A stretch of 64,000 nucleotides of DNA from Mesorhizobium sp. B4-1-3 (GTDB lineage Bacteria; Pseudomonadota; Alphaproteobacteria; Rhizobiales; Rhizobiaceae): positions 1-64,000 of the forward strand of contig NZ_VFTG01000018.1 of the NCBI RefSeq assembly GCF_006439355.1, in the 5' to 3' direction. Positions 25,852 to 33,989 of this stretch are shown here, one piece after another (the stretch's first letter is position 1; every line of letters starts with the position of its first letter). The notes under the pieces are model-generated. The model searched no databases. It was given only the letters and a program-made list of their open reading frames with translations, and was not told the origin of the DNA. A program made the position numbers and the translations under genes.

Positions 25852-26697
25852 CTACCTAATTGGGGCCGGCGTCGACAAGCTGTGAAACTCTTCAAATTGG
25901 TCTGGGAAGTTGTGTGCTAGGTAGCGCACCATCTTGGAATTATCCATTATCCGGTCAAGATAGCGGCGCGCTGCCACCAGTTCCAGGCTCACAGAGCCAC
26001 GCCGTTCCACAGCCCTCAGAAACTCACTGCTTAGCCTGCCAAGTTCTGGCGTCATCGCACCGAGTTGGTCTTCAGACACGTTGGCTATGATTTTTGGATT
26101 GAAACCCTCGACCAGCAGAGGGCGCGGCGTAAAGGCGACAAGGATCTTTGAGTATGTGAATGTGACCCGCTCCATAGCGACCATCAGTCGGGCAATTTCC
26201 ATTTGCCTGGCCGGGAGCACATGCCGCAGCAAACCGAAGATCTTCACCTTCACAAAACAGTCCTGGAGGAAAGCGAGGACGTCTGGGCAAATCCCGCTGA
26301 CGGGTTGCCGGTGCGCGCTGCTGGCTGCAGGCGACATGCCGGCATGCTTTGCTGTCGCCGTCTCTAACGTATCGTCGTCGTGTAACCTCTGCACCAGGCA
26401 GTTTGGGATCGTGGCAAACCCTTCGGACATCAGCAACGAGAGAAACTCTTTGTCATTCATTGTCACGCGAAGTGCTTCGGCCAGACGGACCAGGCAGCGT
26501 TCCGCTTCCTTGGTTTCTCGTATGAAATCGCGCTTGCGGCCGCACGCCGCCTTGTAGGCCGGCAACAGCTTGGGCGCGAACAGCTTCTCCTTCGACCCAA
26601 GTTGATCGGCAGCAATTTCGCGGGCGTGCCTCTGGGCGCTGCCGTGCAACGCCTGGTAGGCCGCTTCGCGGGTCAAACGACGCTTCAACCGCACCAT
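25852..26697 (-). CDS. RepB C-terminal-domain protein (plasmid partition family)
   Basis: About 281 residues. The second half follows the RepB/ParB C-terminal pattern: GICPDVLAFLQDCFVKVKIF, LLRHVLPARQMEIARLMVAM, TFTYSKILVAFTPRPLLVEG and a final helix region (AARRYLDRIMDNSKMVRYLA). The N-terminal half is basic and helical and lacks the ParB nuclease-like motifs. Its start lies inside the 3' end of the recombinase gene (13-base overlap), so the two are translated together. This suggests that it assists or controls the recombinase, or marks an integrative element. It is not evidence for a replicon on its own, because no repA or repC is nearby. Confidence 0.75.
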   Translation of the reverse strand: MVRLKRRLTREAAYQALHGSAQRHAREIAADQLGSKEKLFAPKLLPAYKAACGRKRDFIRETKEAERCLVRLAEALRVTMNDKEFLSLLMSEGFATIPNCLVQRLHDDDTLETATAKHAGMSPAASSAHRQPVSGICPDVLAFLQDCFVKVKIFGLLRHVLPARQMEIARLMVAMERVTFTYSKILVAFTPRPLLVEGFNPKIIANVSEDQLGAMTPELGRLSSEFLRAVERRGSVSLELVAARRYLDRIMDNSKMVRYLAHNFPDQFEEFHSLSTPAPIR

Positions 26698-28259
26698 AGG
26701 GTCTCCGCACTTGCTCGCGCTGATAGCCTGACGAGGGGGTCGAGCGTGGAAAAGAGGAAGGTGTCCAGCCGCGCTCCATTGTTGGCGGCCAATTGCGATT
26801 TGCCGGCGATTTCTGAAGCGGGGGCAATGAGGTAGTCCCGAATGACCAGATCACCCGGGCCCATCCTGATCAGGGTAAAAATGTCGGCCACCGACTGGGG
26901 TTGGGTGTCCATGGACCAGAAAGGGTAGCCGTGGTCGGAAGCGCGGCAGCGCGCGATTTCGATCGCAACCGTGAACTCGTCGTTGATCCGCAAGAGGTCG
27001 GCCTCCTTGTTGTAGGTCGCCTTTCCGCCAACGCATCTGATCGCGGCCAGTAGGTCCCCGATCGCCTGTGTGCGCAGCGACGCCAGTCGCTCTCGCGATG
27101 TGATAAATTGCCAGTTCTTGGGCGGCTGATACCCGATCGATTCGTAGGCCTTCAGAAGGCTTCCGAAGCGATGATGATACAAGCTGGCCTTGGGACAATC
27201 AGGCGCAGCGTCGATGATCGAGCTGGACAGGGCGCCGTGACGCGCCAGGACCTTCTTCAGTGCAGCCAGAATCTCATCATTGCTTGCGCGCAGATGCGAA
27301 TAAAGCTTTCTGTGGATGGCTTGAGCCCGATCGAACAGCCTGCGGTCTACAATCGGCTCGAATGCGCCTTCCGCGCGCACCCACTGTTCAGGAGGATTGC
27401 TCACCGCCTTTGCTTTCAGCTTGCGGGAGCGCCTATTCCAGACATTGGTGCCGACGTATTTTTCATTGGTTAGGACGCCGCGCACAGTTTCCCGCTTCCA
27501 TGGCCGCCCAAGATCCGTCAGCACGCCGCGCTTGTTCAGAAGCCTTGCCATCTCGAGCTCTGTCATGTGCGTTTTGACGAACTGACGGAAAATCCACCGA
27601 ACCGTTGCAACTTCTTCGGGCGGCCCTGGCACCAAGATCGTCCTGTCGGTGTGAACGCTCTTTTGCTCGTGCTCGGAGAGAATCAGTTTTAGACGTCCCG
27701 AATGGTCCATAATCTGGCGTCTTAAGCCGAGCCCTGGCTTACCACCCTGGCGGAATCCCAACCGGATCAGCCTTGCCTGTCCTATGAACGTCTTTTGCGA
27801 GAGCATGCGGCTGTGCTCGGCCGCCATGCTGCGTTTGATGGCCTTAAGCACGTCCGAGCCGATACTGCCGTCGTTCAAGAACTGCTCGGCGCAGAATTCG
27901 ATCCGAACGCCGGCCATATGGCAGCGGTATTCGTAGGAGGCGCTTTCATCGATGTTCTGAAAGCGTCCCCAGCGGCTCACATCATAGACAACGATGGTTT
28001 CAAAGGCGGCGCGGCCGCTCTCCACATCGGCTAGCAAACGTTGAAGGCCAGGGCGTCCGCCTAACTTAAGGCCACTTCGACCCGCGTCCTCGTATGTGGC
28101 GACGATATCGTAGCCCATTATATCGGCATAGTTGCGGATGGCATCTTTCTGGTTGTCGATCGAGTAGGTCTGGTGCTCTTTCGACATGCGCAGATACTGG
28201 GCCGCACGGATTCTTGGCCTCCCAAGAGGGCCTGCGGGAGCCGTTGCAAACTTGTCCAT
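26685..28259 (-). CDS. Large serine recombinase
   Basis: About 524 residues. The N-terminal resolvase/invertase catalytic domain (residues about 15-165) has the nucleophile region AAQYLRMSKEHQTYSIDNQK and arginine-rich motifs (YDVSRWGRFQ and AAEHSRMLSQKT). A recombinase domain follows (about 190-310, with GRPWKRETVRGVLTNEKYVG), then an unusual C-terminal half without the usual zinc-ribbon cysteine cluster but with KNWQFITSRERLASLR. All catalytic-domain residues I can recognise are present, so it should be active. It is co-translated with a RepB-C-domain gene and probably mobilises the surrounding accessory DNA. No attachment sites were identified. Confidence 0.92.
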   Translation of the reverse strand: MDKFATAPAGPLGRPRIRAAQYLRMSKEHQTYSIDNQKDAIRNYADIMGYDIVATYEDAGRSGLKLGGRPGLQRLLADVESGRAAFETIVVYDVSRWGRFQNIDESASYEYRCHMAGVRIEFCAEQFLNDGSIGSDVLKAIKRSMAAEHSRMLSQKTFIGQARLIRLGFRQGGKPGLGLRRQIMDHSGRLKLILSEHEQKSVHTDRTILVPGPPEEVATVRWIFRQFVKTHMTELEMARLLNKRGVLTDLGRPWKRETVRGVLTNEKYVGTNVWNRRSRKLKAKAVSNPPEQWVRAEGAFEPIVDRRLFDRAQAIHRKLYSHLRASNDEILAALKKVLARHGALSSSIIDAAPDCPKASLYHHRFGSLLKAYESIGYQPPKNWQFITSRERLASLRTQAIGDLLAAIRCVGGKATYNKEADLLRINDEFTVAIEIARCRASDHGYPFWSMDTQPQSVADIFTLIRMGPGDLVIRDYLIAPASEIAGKSQLAANNGARLDTFLFSTLDPLVRLSARASAETLWCG

Positions 28260-28323
28260 CGTCTTGCGCCGTCATGCTGGTGTTTTAAACTAGCGGTCAT
28301 TGACCGAGCGGCAAGGGAACGGA

Positions 28324-28584
28324 ATGCGCCAGTACGTCGGTCTGATCCACAAAGAGGACGCCAGCGATTATGGAGTGTCCTTACCCGACCTTCCCGGCGT
28401 TGTTACGGCCGGAGCAAGTCTCGAAGAAGCGCGCGAGTTAGCCGAACAGGTTTTGGGCTTTCACGTTTTAGGTTTGATAGAGGATGGCGTGGTGGTTCCT
28501 GATCCCACTTCCCTTGGGAAGATCATGGCAGAAGCCGATCGCCGGGTACTCACCCCAATCATGGTTTCGCTTGGCGTCCGCTGA
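28324..28584 (+). CDS. HicB-family antitoxin-like protein
   Basis: Eighty-six residues with the HicB fold pattern: MRQYVGLIHKEDASDYGVSL, then DLPGVVTAGASLEEARELAE. This is the partial RNase H-like domain of type II antitoxins. No HicA toxin (a small double-stranded-RNA-binding protein with a key histidine) is visible upstream in the 64-base gap or downstream. It may therefore be an orphan antitoxin or a HicB-like regulator acting elsewhere. The ATG at 28324 is preferred to a TTG at 28300. It is divergent from the recombinase gene. Confidence 0.85.
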   Translation: MRQYVGLIHKEDASDYGVSLPDLPGVVTAGASLEEARELAEQVLGFHVLGLIEDGVVVPDPTSLGKIMAEADRRVLTPIMVSLGVR

Positions 28585-28740
28585 AGGTCTTTCCTATTCG
28601 GCAACCATGGCGTTCAACCGTCGAGAAACCGTGATTCACTTCGTGAGGAGGCTCCGCCGCCGTTCCGCCGCAATGCGACCGCACTCGGGGCTTCGTTCGC
28701 CCCCGTCGTCAGTCCCTGGGGCTTCAGAGGAGTTCTAGTG

Positions 28741-29061
28741 ATGATCATCAAGAAGGCAATTCTGGCCGTGCTCATGACCGCCGCCCTTGCCGGATGCGAG
28801 ACCCAGACCGAAGGCCAGCAGCGGGCCACCACCGGCGCATTGCTCGGCGGCGCCGGCGGCGCGTTGGTCGGCCAGGCGATTGGCGGCAACACCAAGAGCA
28901 CGGTGATTGGCGCCGCCAGCGGCGCGCTGCTCGGCGCCGTGGTCGGCTCGGCCACCACCCCTCAGGAGCCGCGCGGCGGCCAGCTCTGCCGCTACCAAGA
29001 CCGCTACGGCCGCATTTATACCGCCCCTTGTGACGACCGCTACTACAACGGCAACTATTGA
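28741..29061 (+). CDS. Outer-membrane glycine-zipper lipoprotein
   Basis: About 106 residues. A lipoprotein signal ends in the lipobox LAGC (MTAALAGCETQTEGQQ), so the mature protein should be lipid-anchored at Cys20 or nearby. Glycine-zipper repeats follow (LLGGAGGALVGQAIGGN and GAASGALLGAVVGS). The C-terminal segment YQDRYGRIYTAPCDDRYYN is aromatic and soluble. It resembles 17-kDa surface antigen/OmpA-like lipoproteins found widely in rhizobia. The ribosome site is GAGGAG. A truncated second copy lies at 30183-30384, 1.4 kb away, after the duplicated CheB-like segment. Confidence 0.9.
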   Translation: MIIKKAILAVLMTAALAGCETQTEGQQRATTGALLGGAGGALVGQAIGGNTKSTVIGAASGALLGAVVGSATTPQEPRGGQLCRYQDRYGRIYTAPCDDRYYNGNY

Positions 29062-29309
29062 TCGTGTCCGGGGGGTGGAGGCCGGCGCGTTCAGAGCCGG
29101 CCTCTTCTGTTGTCATTCTTGCGCGGTTGCAAACTGCATGATGAGGAAAGCGTGAGGCCTACATCCTAGAACGCCTTGCGTACACAACTAGTAGATCCTT
29201 CCACTGATTCTGAGCGCCAGGCATACGAGAGAATGAGAGGGGCTCATGCGCTCACCGAACCCTTATAGGAACGGGAAGGCCGGGTTGCATCAAAACTACT
29301 CCTCTTTCT

Positions 29310-30178
29310 GATGATCTGGTCGGGTCGGCAATGGTGATCGATATCGCAAGGCGATCAACCACCCTGGGCTAAGCTTTACTTGCAGCCCGGTTATCTATTC
29401 GGCGCGAAATTTCAGCCGCGATTTTCTCGATCGAGCCGATGAAATCAATCGGCCCATCATATTGCGTTGCATTCTCCGGCATGCCTCTCGTTGCACTCCC
29501 CGCCCGACCTACAACCATGGTGGCGCCCCCAGCAGAATGGATGGCGGCAAGGCCGCGAGACCCATCGCTAAGTGAACCCCTGAGAACTACTCCGATGCCG
29601 TTGTCCTTGGCGTGAAGAGCGACAGACGTAAACAACAGGTCCACTGTTTTGTTGCGACATTTGTGATGGGCGCCATCGGTCAAATGAATTCGGCTTCGCC
29701 CAACCAATGAGAGGTGGGCGGCTGGCTCCCCGATATAGCAAGTCGCAAGGCGGAAGGCGTCACCTTCCGGCGCTATGACTACCGGTAATGCTGATCGGCG
29801 TGCCAGCACGTCGCGCAGATGGCTCACGCGATCGCTGGGGCGGTGAAGCACTGCCAGCACGACAGCCGGTAGCCCCGCAAGAAGCGCCCCGAGCAGGTCC
29901 TTCAAGTCGTCCAAGCCTTCAGGACCAGGACCACCAATGGCGATGAAGGGCCGCACATCCTCGGGAAAAGCCATTTGCCCCCCGTTGCACCTGCGCGCGC
30001 GCTGAGCGCGGTTATCGCACTGCCGTTTGTGACAATAGCTGTGGGCCTGACGAGGTTGTCAAGCCGGATCGTACTGAGGGTTTCGCGAAGATGTTTCAGC
30101 GAGACATGGCAGACCTTCTCGTCGCCCTTAAGGTAATTCACCCGACCTACCAAGCCGGGCTTAAGCCATTCAGCCTTC
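29310..30178. repeat. Direct segmental duplication, copy 2
   Basis: Second copy of the segment at 21354-22210. It contains an uninterrupted CheB-like gene and the 3' end of a DNA ligase gene, both minus strand. It joins abruptly to a lipoprotein gene fragment at about 30180. Confidence 0.9.
29369..29974 (-). CDS. CheB methylesterase-like protein, copy 2 (catalytic Ser lost)
   Basis: Full-length open frame of 201 residues, from MAFPEDVRPFIAIGGPGPEG to IAAEISRRIDNRAASKA. It has the CheB catalytic-domain outline with histidine in AVLHRPSD and aspartate in SLSDGSRGLAAIHS. The segment that should carry the catalytic serine reads IGGPGPEG instead of the IGASGPEG of copy 1, so methylesterase activity is not expected. 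No CheY-like receiver domain and no chemotaxis genes are nearby. It could be a non-catalytic binding protein or simply a decaying copy. Confidence 0.75.
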   Translation of the reverse strand: MAFPEDVRPFIAIGGPGPEGLDDLKDLLGALLAGLPAVVLAVLHRPSDRVSHLRDVLARRSALPVVIAPEGDAFRLATCYIGEPAAHLSLVGRSRIHLTDGAHHKCRNKTVDLLFTSVALHAKDNGIGVVLRGSLSDGSRGLAAIHSAGGATMVVGRAGSATRGMPENATQYDGPIDFIGSIEKIAAEISRRIDNRAASKA

Positions 30179-30180
30179 CC
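30040..30180 (-). pseudogene. DNA ligase C-terminal fragment (copy 2)
   Basis: The minus-strand frame reads AEWLKPGLVGRVNYLKGDEK, then VCHVSLKHLRETL, the C-terminal tail of an ATP-dependent DNA ligase as in the remnant at 22085-22795. Everything upstream of this tail is replaced by lipoprotein-gene sequence, so it is a passenger of the duplication. This copy keeps the frame that is broken in copy 1. Confidence 0.7.
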
Positions 30181-30182
30181 TC

Positions 30183-30384
30183 TCATCAACAAGGCCATTC
30201 TGGCGGTGCTCATGACCGCGGCACTCGCCGGCTGCGAGACACAGACCGAAGGCCAGCAGCGGGCCACCACCGGGGCGTTGCTCGGCGGCGCCGGCGGCGC
30301 GCTGGTCGGCCTGGCGATCGGCGGCAACACCAGAGCATGGTGATTGGTGCCGCCAGCGGCGCCCTTCTCGGCGCATCGCACAGG
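30183..30384 (+). pseudogene. Truncated copy of glycine-zipper lipoprotein gene
   Basis: The sequence encodes KAILAVLMTAALAGCETQTE and GALLGGAGGALVGLAIGGNT, nearly identical to the intact gene at 28741. A lost base after the first zipper then shifts the frame, and the copy ends against the 3' end of the AraC-type gene. The start codon region is also altered. It is non-functional. Confidence 0.85.
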
Positions 30385-31458
30385 CTAAGCGCTCTCCTCG
30401 TCGGCGCTCGATCCGGTGTCAGCCGGGCGACTGCGGGATAATCTGACGATCTCAGGCCGCACGGTGTTCTGAGTTTCGCGGAATGCCCGGCGAAACGCGC
30501 GAGGTGATTGCCCGAACTGAGCGGTGAAGGCCCGCGTGAAAACCGCAGGGTATGAAAAGCCGCAGGCATAAGCGATATCTTTGATGTCGCGCTCCTCATA
30601 GAAAAGGAGGTTGCGCGCGGCCTGAAGGCGAGAGCGCAGATAGAGTTGGTTAGGCGTCTGGTTGAACTGCCGCAGGCAATAGCGCTCCAGTGTTCGCACC
30701 GAAATACCGAGATGGCGGGCTAGGCTTTTCGGTGACAGCGGGAAATCGAGATTGCTTTCCATCAACGCCACGATCCTGTGGGACAGGGAAGGCTGTGCCT
30801 CGTCGACCCCATCATCATCCGTTCGCTGCGGGTGGATTCCCTCGCGTGGTGTATGAATAAGTGCATTCGCGACTTCTTTGGCAAGGCTTGATCCATGCAG
30901 CCTTCCGATCAAATCGAGCATCATGTCGAGGGTCGCCACCCCGCCCGCGCAGAAGGCAAGTTGGCGGTCGATGGAATAGATCTGGTTCTTTGTCTTGGCT
31001 GCCGGAAAATGCTCGAAATACGATGACACCGCCTCCCAGTGCACCACGGTCTCGCGGTCACCGGTAAGGCCAGCCGCCGCGACAGCGAAGGCGCCCGTGT
31101 CGACGCCTATGAGCATCGATCCATGCCGGTAGGCATTGCGCAGAGCTCCGCGAACGTTGGCCGATATATTCTGCGTCGGCAGATTGCCTTCCAGGACCAC
31201 CAGAAAATCACAGCGCGGAAAGTTCGCCAGATCGTGGTTGGCGGCAACCCACATGCCGTTGCTTGCACGGACCGCGTCGCCAGAATCCGAGATCATTGTC
31301 CACTCGAACAGATCCTGGCCGCTGTTTTGGTTCGCGATGCGCAGCGCCTCGGTCGCCAGGATGAGAGCATTCATGGGAAATTCGGGTTGCAGCACGAAGC
31401 CAAACCGCGGCCGGCGGTTCGAGGCTGCTGCGACGACAGAGTTCCTATCCGCTTCCAC
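30385..31458 (-). CDS. GlxA/AraC-family regulator (DJ-1 domain + AraC HTH), left copy
   Basis: About 357 residues. The N-terminal DJ-1/PfpI-like domain (residues about 18-200) has QPEFPMNALILATEALRIAN and LIGVDTGAFAVAAAGL. The usual nucleophile cysteine position is aspartate (VDTG), so it is probably a ligand sensor and not an enzyme. The C-terminal AraC double helix-turn-helix (about 245-335) has LSPKSLARHLGISVRTLERY and YACGFSYPAVFTRAFTAQFG. It is divergent from the carbohydrate ABC importer operon and probably controls it. A clear paralogue stands at 47835-48941, at the other end of the cluster. Confidence 0.92.
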   Translation of the reverse strand: MEADRNSVVAAASNRRPRFGFVLQPEFPMNALILATEALRIANQNSGQDLFEWTMISDSGDAVRASNGMWVAANHDLANFPRCDFLVVLEGNLPTQNISANVRGALRNAYRHGSMLIGVDTGAFAVAAAGLTGDRETVVHWEAVSSYFEHFPAAKTKNQIYSIDRQLAFCAGGVATLDMMLDLIGRLHGSSLAKEVANALIHTPREGIHPQRTDDDGVDEAQPSLSHRIVALMESNLDFPLSPKSLARHLGISVRTLERYCLRQFNQTPNQLYLRSRLQAARNLLFYEERDIKDIAYACGFSYPAVFTRAFTAQFGQSPRAFRRAFRETQNTVRPEIVRLSRSRPADTGSSADEESA

Positions 31459-31658
31459 TGCGAACGTTCCAGAAAAATTGCTAGGCGGCGCTGCAGGTCA
31501 ATTATGTGACGTTGTGGATCAACTCACAAGAGGCTGATTGGCCAACATTGTCAGCACGTCGAGAGCACGTTCCGGAACGATCTCGATGCGGGAACATAGA
31601 AAAATTGACTCTAACAGAACGTGGCAGGCGCCCAGCGTATGCCGCGCGGGAGATCGCC

Positions 31659-32999
31659 ATGGTTTCGACTTCATTGAACAAGCCGCCGTTTGCCTTGAAC
31701 CGAAGAACGCTTCTTAAGTCAGCTGCGGTCGCGGGGACAGCTCTTGCCGCGCCTCATTTCTGGACCGGCCGTGCCTCCGCGGCCAATCCGACCGAGATCG
31801 TCCATTGGAGCTGGCTGGCCGCTTCGGATGGCGAGGTCTGGGCCAAGATGATCAGCGCCTTCAACGATGCCCACAAGGACAAGGGCGTCCAGATCCGCAT
31901 GGAGGTGATTCCGGAAGAACAATATGTCACCAAGGTCCTTGCGGCTTCGGCTACCGGCAAGGCACCGGACTTCGGCTGGGGCACTGCAGGCAAGTCGGCC
32001 CAGCTTGCGCGTGACGAAGTCATCGTGCCGCTTGACGACCTTATCGCCAGTTCCGGTCTCGATCTTGCCGACTTCAGCGCATCGTCGATCGCGGCCTCGC
32101 GCTATCCGAAATACGACAACAAGATCTTCATGGTGCCCATGGATCTGATGAGCCTGCAGCCCGAAATCAACCTCGATCATGTCAAGGAAGCCGGGTTGGA
32201 CGCCAGCAAACCGCCGACGGACGGCGAAACGCTTATCGAATGGGCAAAAGCGATGACCAAGCGCGAGGGCGACAAGGTCACTCGCTCGGGCATCATGATG
32301 ACGGGTTCCGGCGTTCAGCCCACCGTCACTTGGGGCATCGTTGCCGAGCAAATGGGTTTTCAGCGCGCGAGCGATGATTTGAAGACCGCTTGCGTGAATC
32401 CCGATGCAGGCAAGGCGGCAATGCAATGGGTGCTCGACCTTTTCGACAAGCACAAGGTCTCGACCCGCGACGTCACCGACCGCTACAAGGCGTTCGGCAC
32501 AGGGCAGGGCTCAATATTCTGGACTGGTCCCTGGACGCTCAACGGCTATGTCGCACAGAAACTGCCGTTCAAGACAGCGCTGTTTCCCAAGATCGGGTCC
32601 AAGCTCGTTACCTACCGAGAGCAGGGAGGCCTGGAGTTCTACAAACAGGCGGATCCCGGGCGCCACGAAGCAACCATGGCGGCCGTCAAATGGCTGTCGG
32701 ACAACAGCTTCCTGTGGACGACGGTCGGTCGCGGCGCCTCGCCCCGCAAATCGATCCTCGATCGACCGGATTACAAGTCCTCCGGCAATCCGTGGGACAT
32801 CCGCGGCGCTTTCGTCGATGGAATGAGCATCGCTACGGTCGGCGAGATTCCGGTCGTGAACGGGCCCAACTTCACAATCTACTCGGGCGGCAATTTCCTC
32901 GCCAAAACGCTTGAAGGCGTGTGGTCGGGGCAGACGACGATCGATGCCGCGATGGATCAGATCCAGAAGCAATGGCAGGCGGATCTCGACGAAGGTTGA
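31659..32999 (+). CDS. Carbohydrate ABC transporter substrate-binding protein
   Basis: Periplasmic receptor of about 446 residues, of the maltose/glycerol-phosphate (family 1) type. The N-terminus contains a twin-arginine-like signal (ALNRRTLLKSAAVAGTALA) with cleavage near ASA, so it may be exported folded. Family features are IVHWSWLAASDGEVWAKMIS and the later WTGPWTLNGYV. The ATG at 31659 was chosen because it gives the complete signal peptide with GGGAGATC upstream; earlier in-frame codons add unlikely sequence. It is the first gene of the rightward catabolic operon and is followed by two permeases. Confidence 0.92.
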   Translation: MVSTSLNKPPFALNRRTLLKSAAVAGTALAAPHFWTGRASAANPTEIVHWSWLAASDGEVWAKMISAFNDAHKDKGVQIRMEVIPEEQYVTKVLAASATGKAPDFGWGTAGKSAQLARDEVIVPLDDLIASSGLDLADFSASSIAASRYPKYDNKIFMVPMDLMSLQPEINLDHVKEAGLDASKPPTDGETLIEWAKAMTKREGDKVTRSGIMMTGSGVQPTVTWGIVAEQMGFQRASDDLKTACVNPDAGKAAMQWVLDLFDKHKVSTRDVTDRYKAFGTGQGSIFWTGPWTLNGYVAQKLPFKTALFPKIGSKLVTYREQGGLEFYKQADPGRHEATMAAVKWLSDNSFLWTTVGRGASPRKSILDRPDYKSSGNPWDIRGAFVDGMSIATVGEIPVVNGPNFTIYSGGNFLAKTLEGVWSGQTTIDAAMDQIQKQWQADLDEG

Positions 33000-33086
33000 T
33001 CCTGAGGGAATCCGACCGATCCCTTGCTCGTCGCGCAAATCATCGCGACGGGCCTCCCTTGGCCTCGCCGCTACGCAGACATCGAG

Positions 33087-33989
33087 ATGACGACAGCAAC
33101 CTTGCAGGGCAGCAGCGACTTCGGACCCGAACCGCGTCAAACGGACCGCGTCGGTTATCTTCTCGTCGCCTTTTTCGCGCTGCCCTTCTTTCTGTTCAAC
33201 ATTCTGCCCGTGCTTTTCGGCTTCTACGTCTCCTTCACGCGCTGGAGCATCGTTGGTTCACCGAAATGGGTGGGCTTCGACAACTTCTCCAAGGCGTTCC
33301 ACGACCAATGGGTCGGGGTCGCCTTCAAGAACGTCCTTTTCTATGGGCTGATCATCGTTCCCTGCGTCACAGGGTTCGGCCTCCTTTTCGCGCTCTTCGT
33401 CAACAAGCGCTATCCGCTATCGGGCCTGGCACGCACGCTCTTCTTCGCCCCCACGGTCGTGTCCGCCACGGTGATCGGGCTTGTATGGGTCTGGATGCTC
33501 GACACCCAGTACGGTCTGGTCAACTACTACCTTTCCTTTCTTGGCTTCCACGACATTCCCTGGCTCACCTCGACCCAATGGTCGCTGATCGGCGTCAGCA
33601 TCGCTTCGGTGTGGTGGGATCTCGGCCTGGCATTCGTCTTGTTCCTCGCCGCGTTGCAGGACATTCCGGGTGAGATCGTGGAGGCGGCGCGTGTGGATGG
33701 CGCCAATCGCTGGCAACGCTTCAAGCATGTAATCTTACCGCACCTGCGGCCAGTCATAAGCATGGTCGTGACGCTGCAGCTCATCTCCACCCTGCGCATC
33801 TTCAGCCAGGTCTATGTCATGACCAATGGCGGGCCGGCCAGTTCGTCGTCCTCGCCGATCCACTACATCTACAATCTCGCGATCGTCAGGAACCTCTTCG
33901 GCTATGCCGCCGCGGTGTCCCTCATGCTGTTCGCCTTGATCCTGGTGATTACCGCGGTCCAGCGCATCTTTCTGAGGGAGCGCGCATGA
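33087..33989 (+). CDS. Carbohydrate ABC transporter permease (MalF/UgpA-type)
   Basis: About 300 residues with six transmembrane helices, the first at about residues 23-48 (LLVAFFALPFFLFNILPVL). The EAA loop reads EIVEAARVDGANRWQRFKHV and contacts the ATPase. The ATG at 33087 fits the family N-terminus better than the in-frame start at 33024. It ends with an ATGA-type overlap into the second permease. It acts with the receptor at 31659 and the ATPase at 38750. Confidence 0.93.
   Translation: MTTATLQGSSDFGPEPRQTDRVGYLLVAFFALPFFLFNILPVLFGFYVSFTRWSIVGSPKWVGFDNFSKAFHDQWVGVAFKNVLFYGLIIVPCVTGFGLLFALFVNKRYPLSGLARTLFFAPTVVSATVIGLVWVWMLDTQYGLVNYYLSFLGFHDIPWLTSTQWSLIGVSIASVWWDLGLAFVLFLAALQDIPGEIVEAARVDGANRWQRFKHVILPHLRPVISMVVTLQLISTLRIFSQVYVMTNGGPASSSSSPIHYIYNLAIVRNLFGYAAAVSLMLFALILVITAVQRIFLRERA

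Noticed and set aside
25852..26697. A plasmid repABC replication origin
   Set aside because: Only a RepB C-terminal-like protein is present; there is no RepA, RepC or intergenic antisense RNA region nearby.
21413..30000. A chemotaxis gene cluster
   Set aside because: The CheB-like copies lack a receiver domain, both are damaged, and no cheA, cheR, cheW or receptor gene is present.
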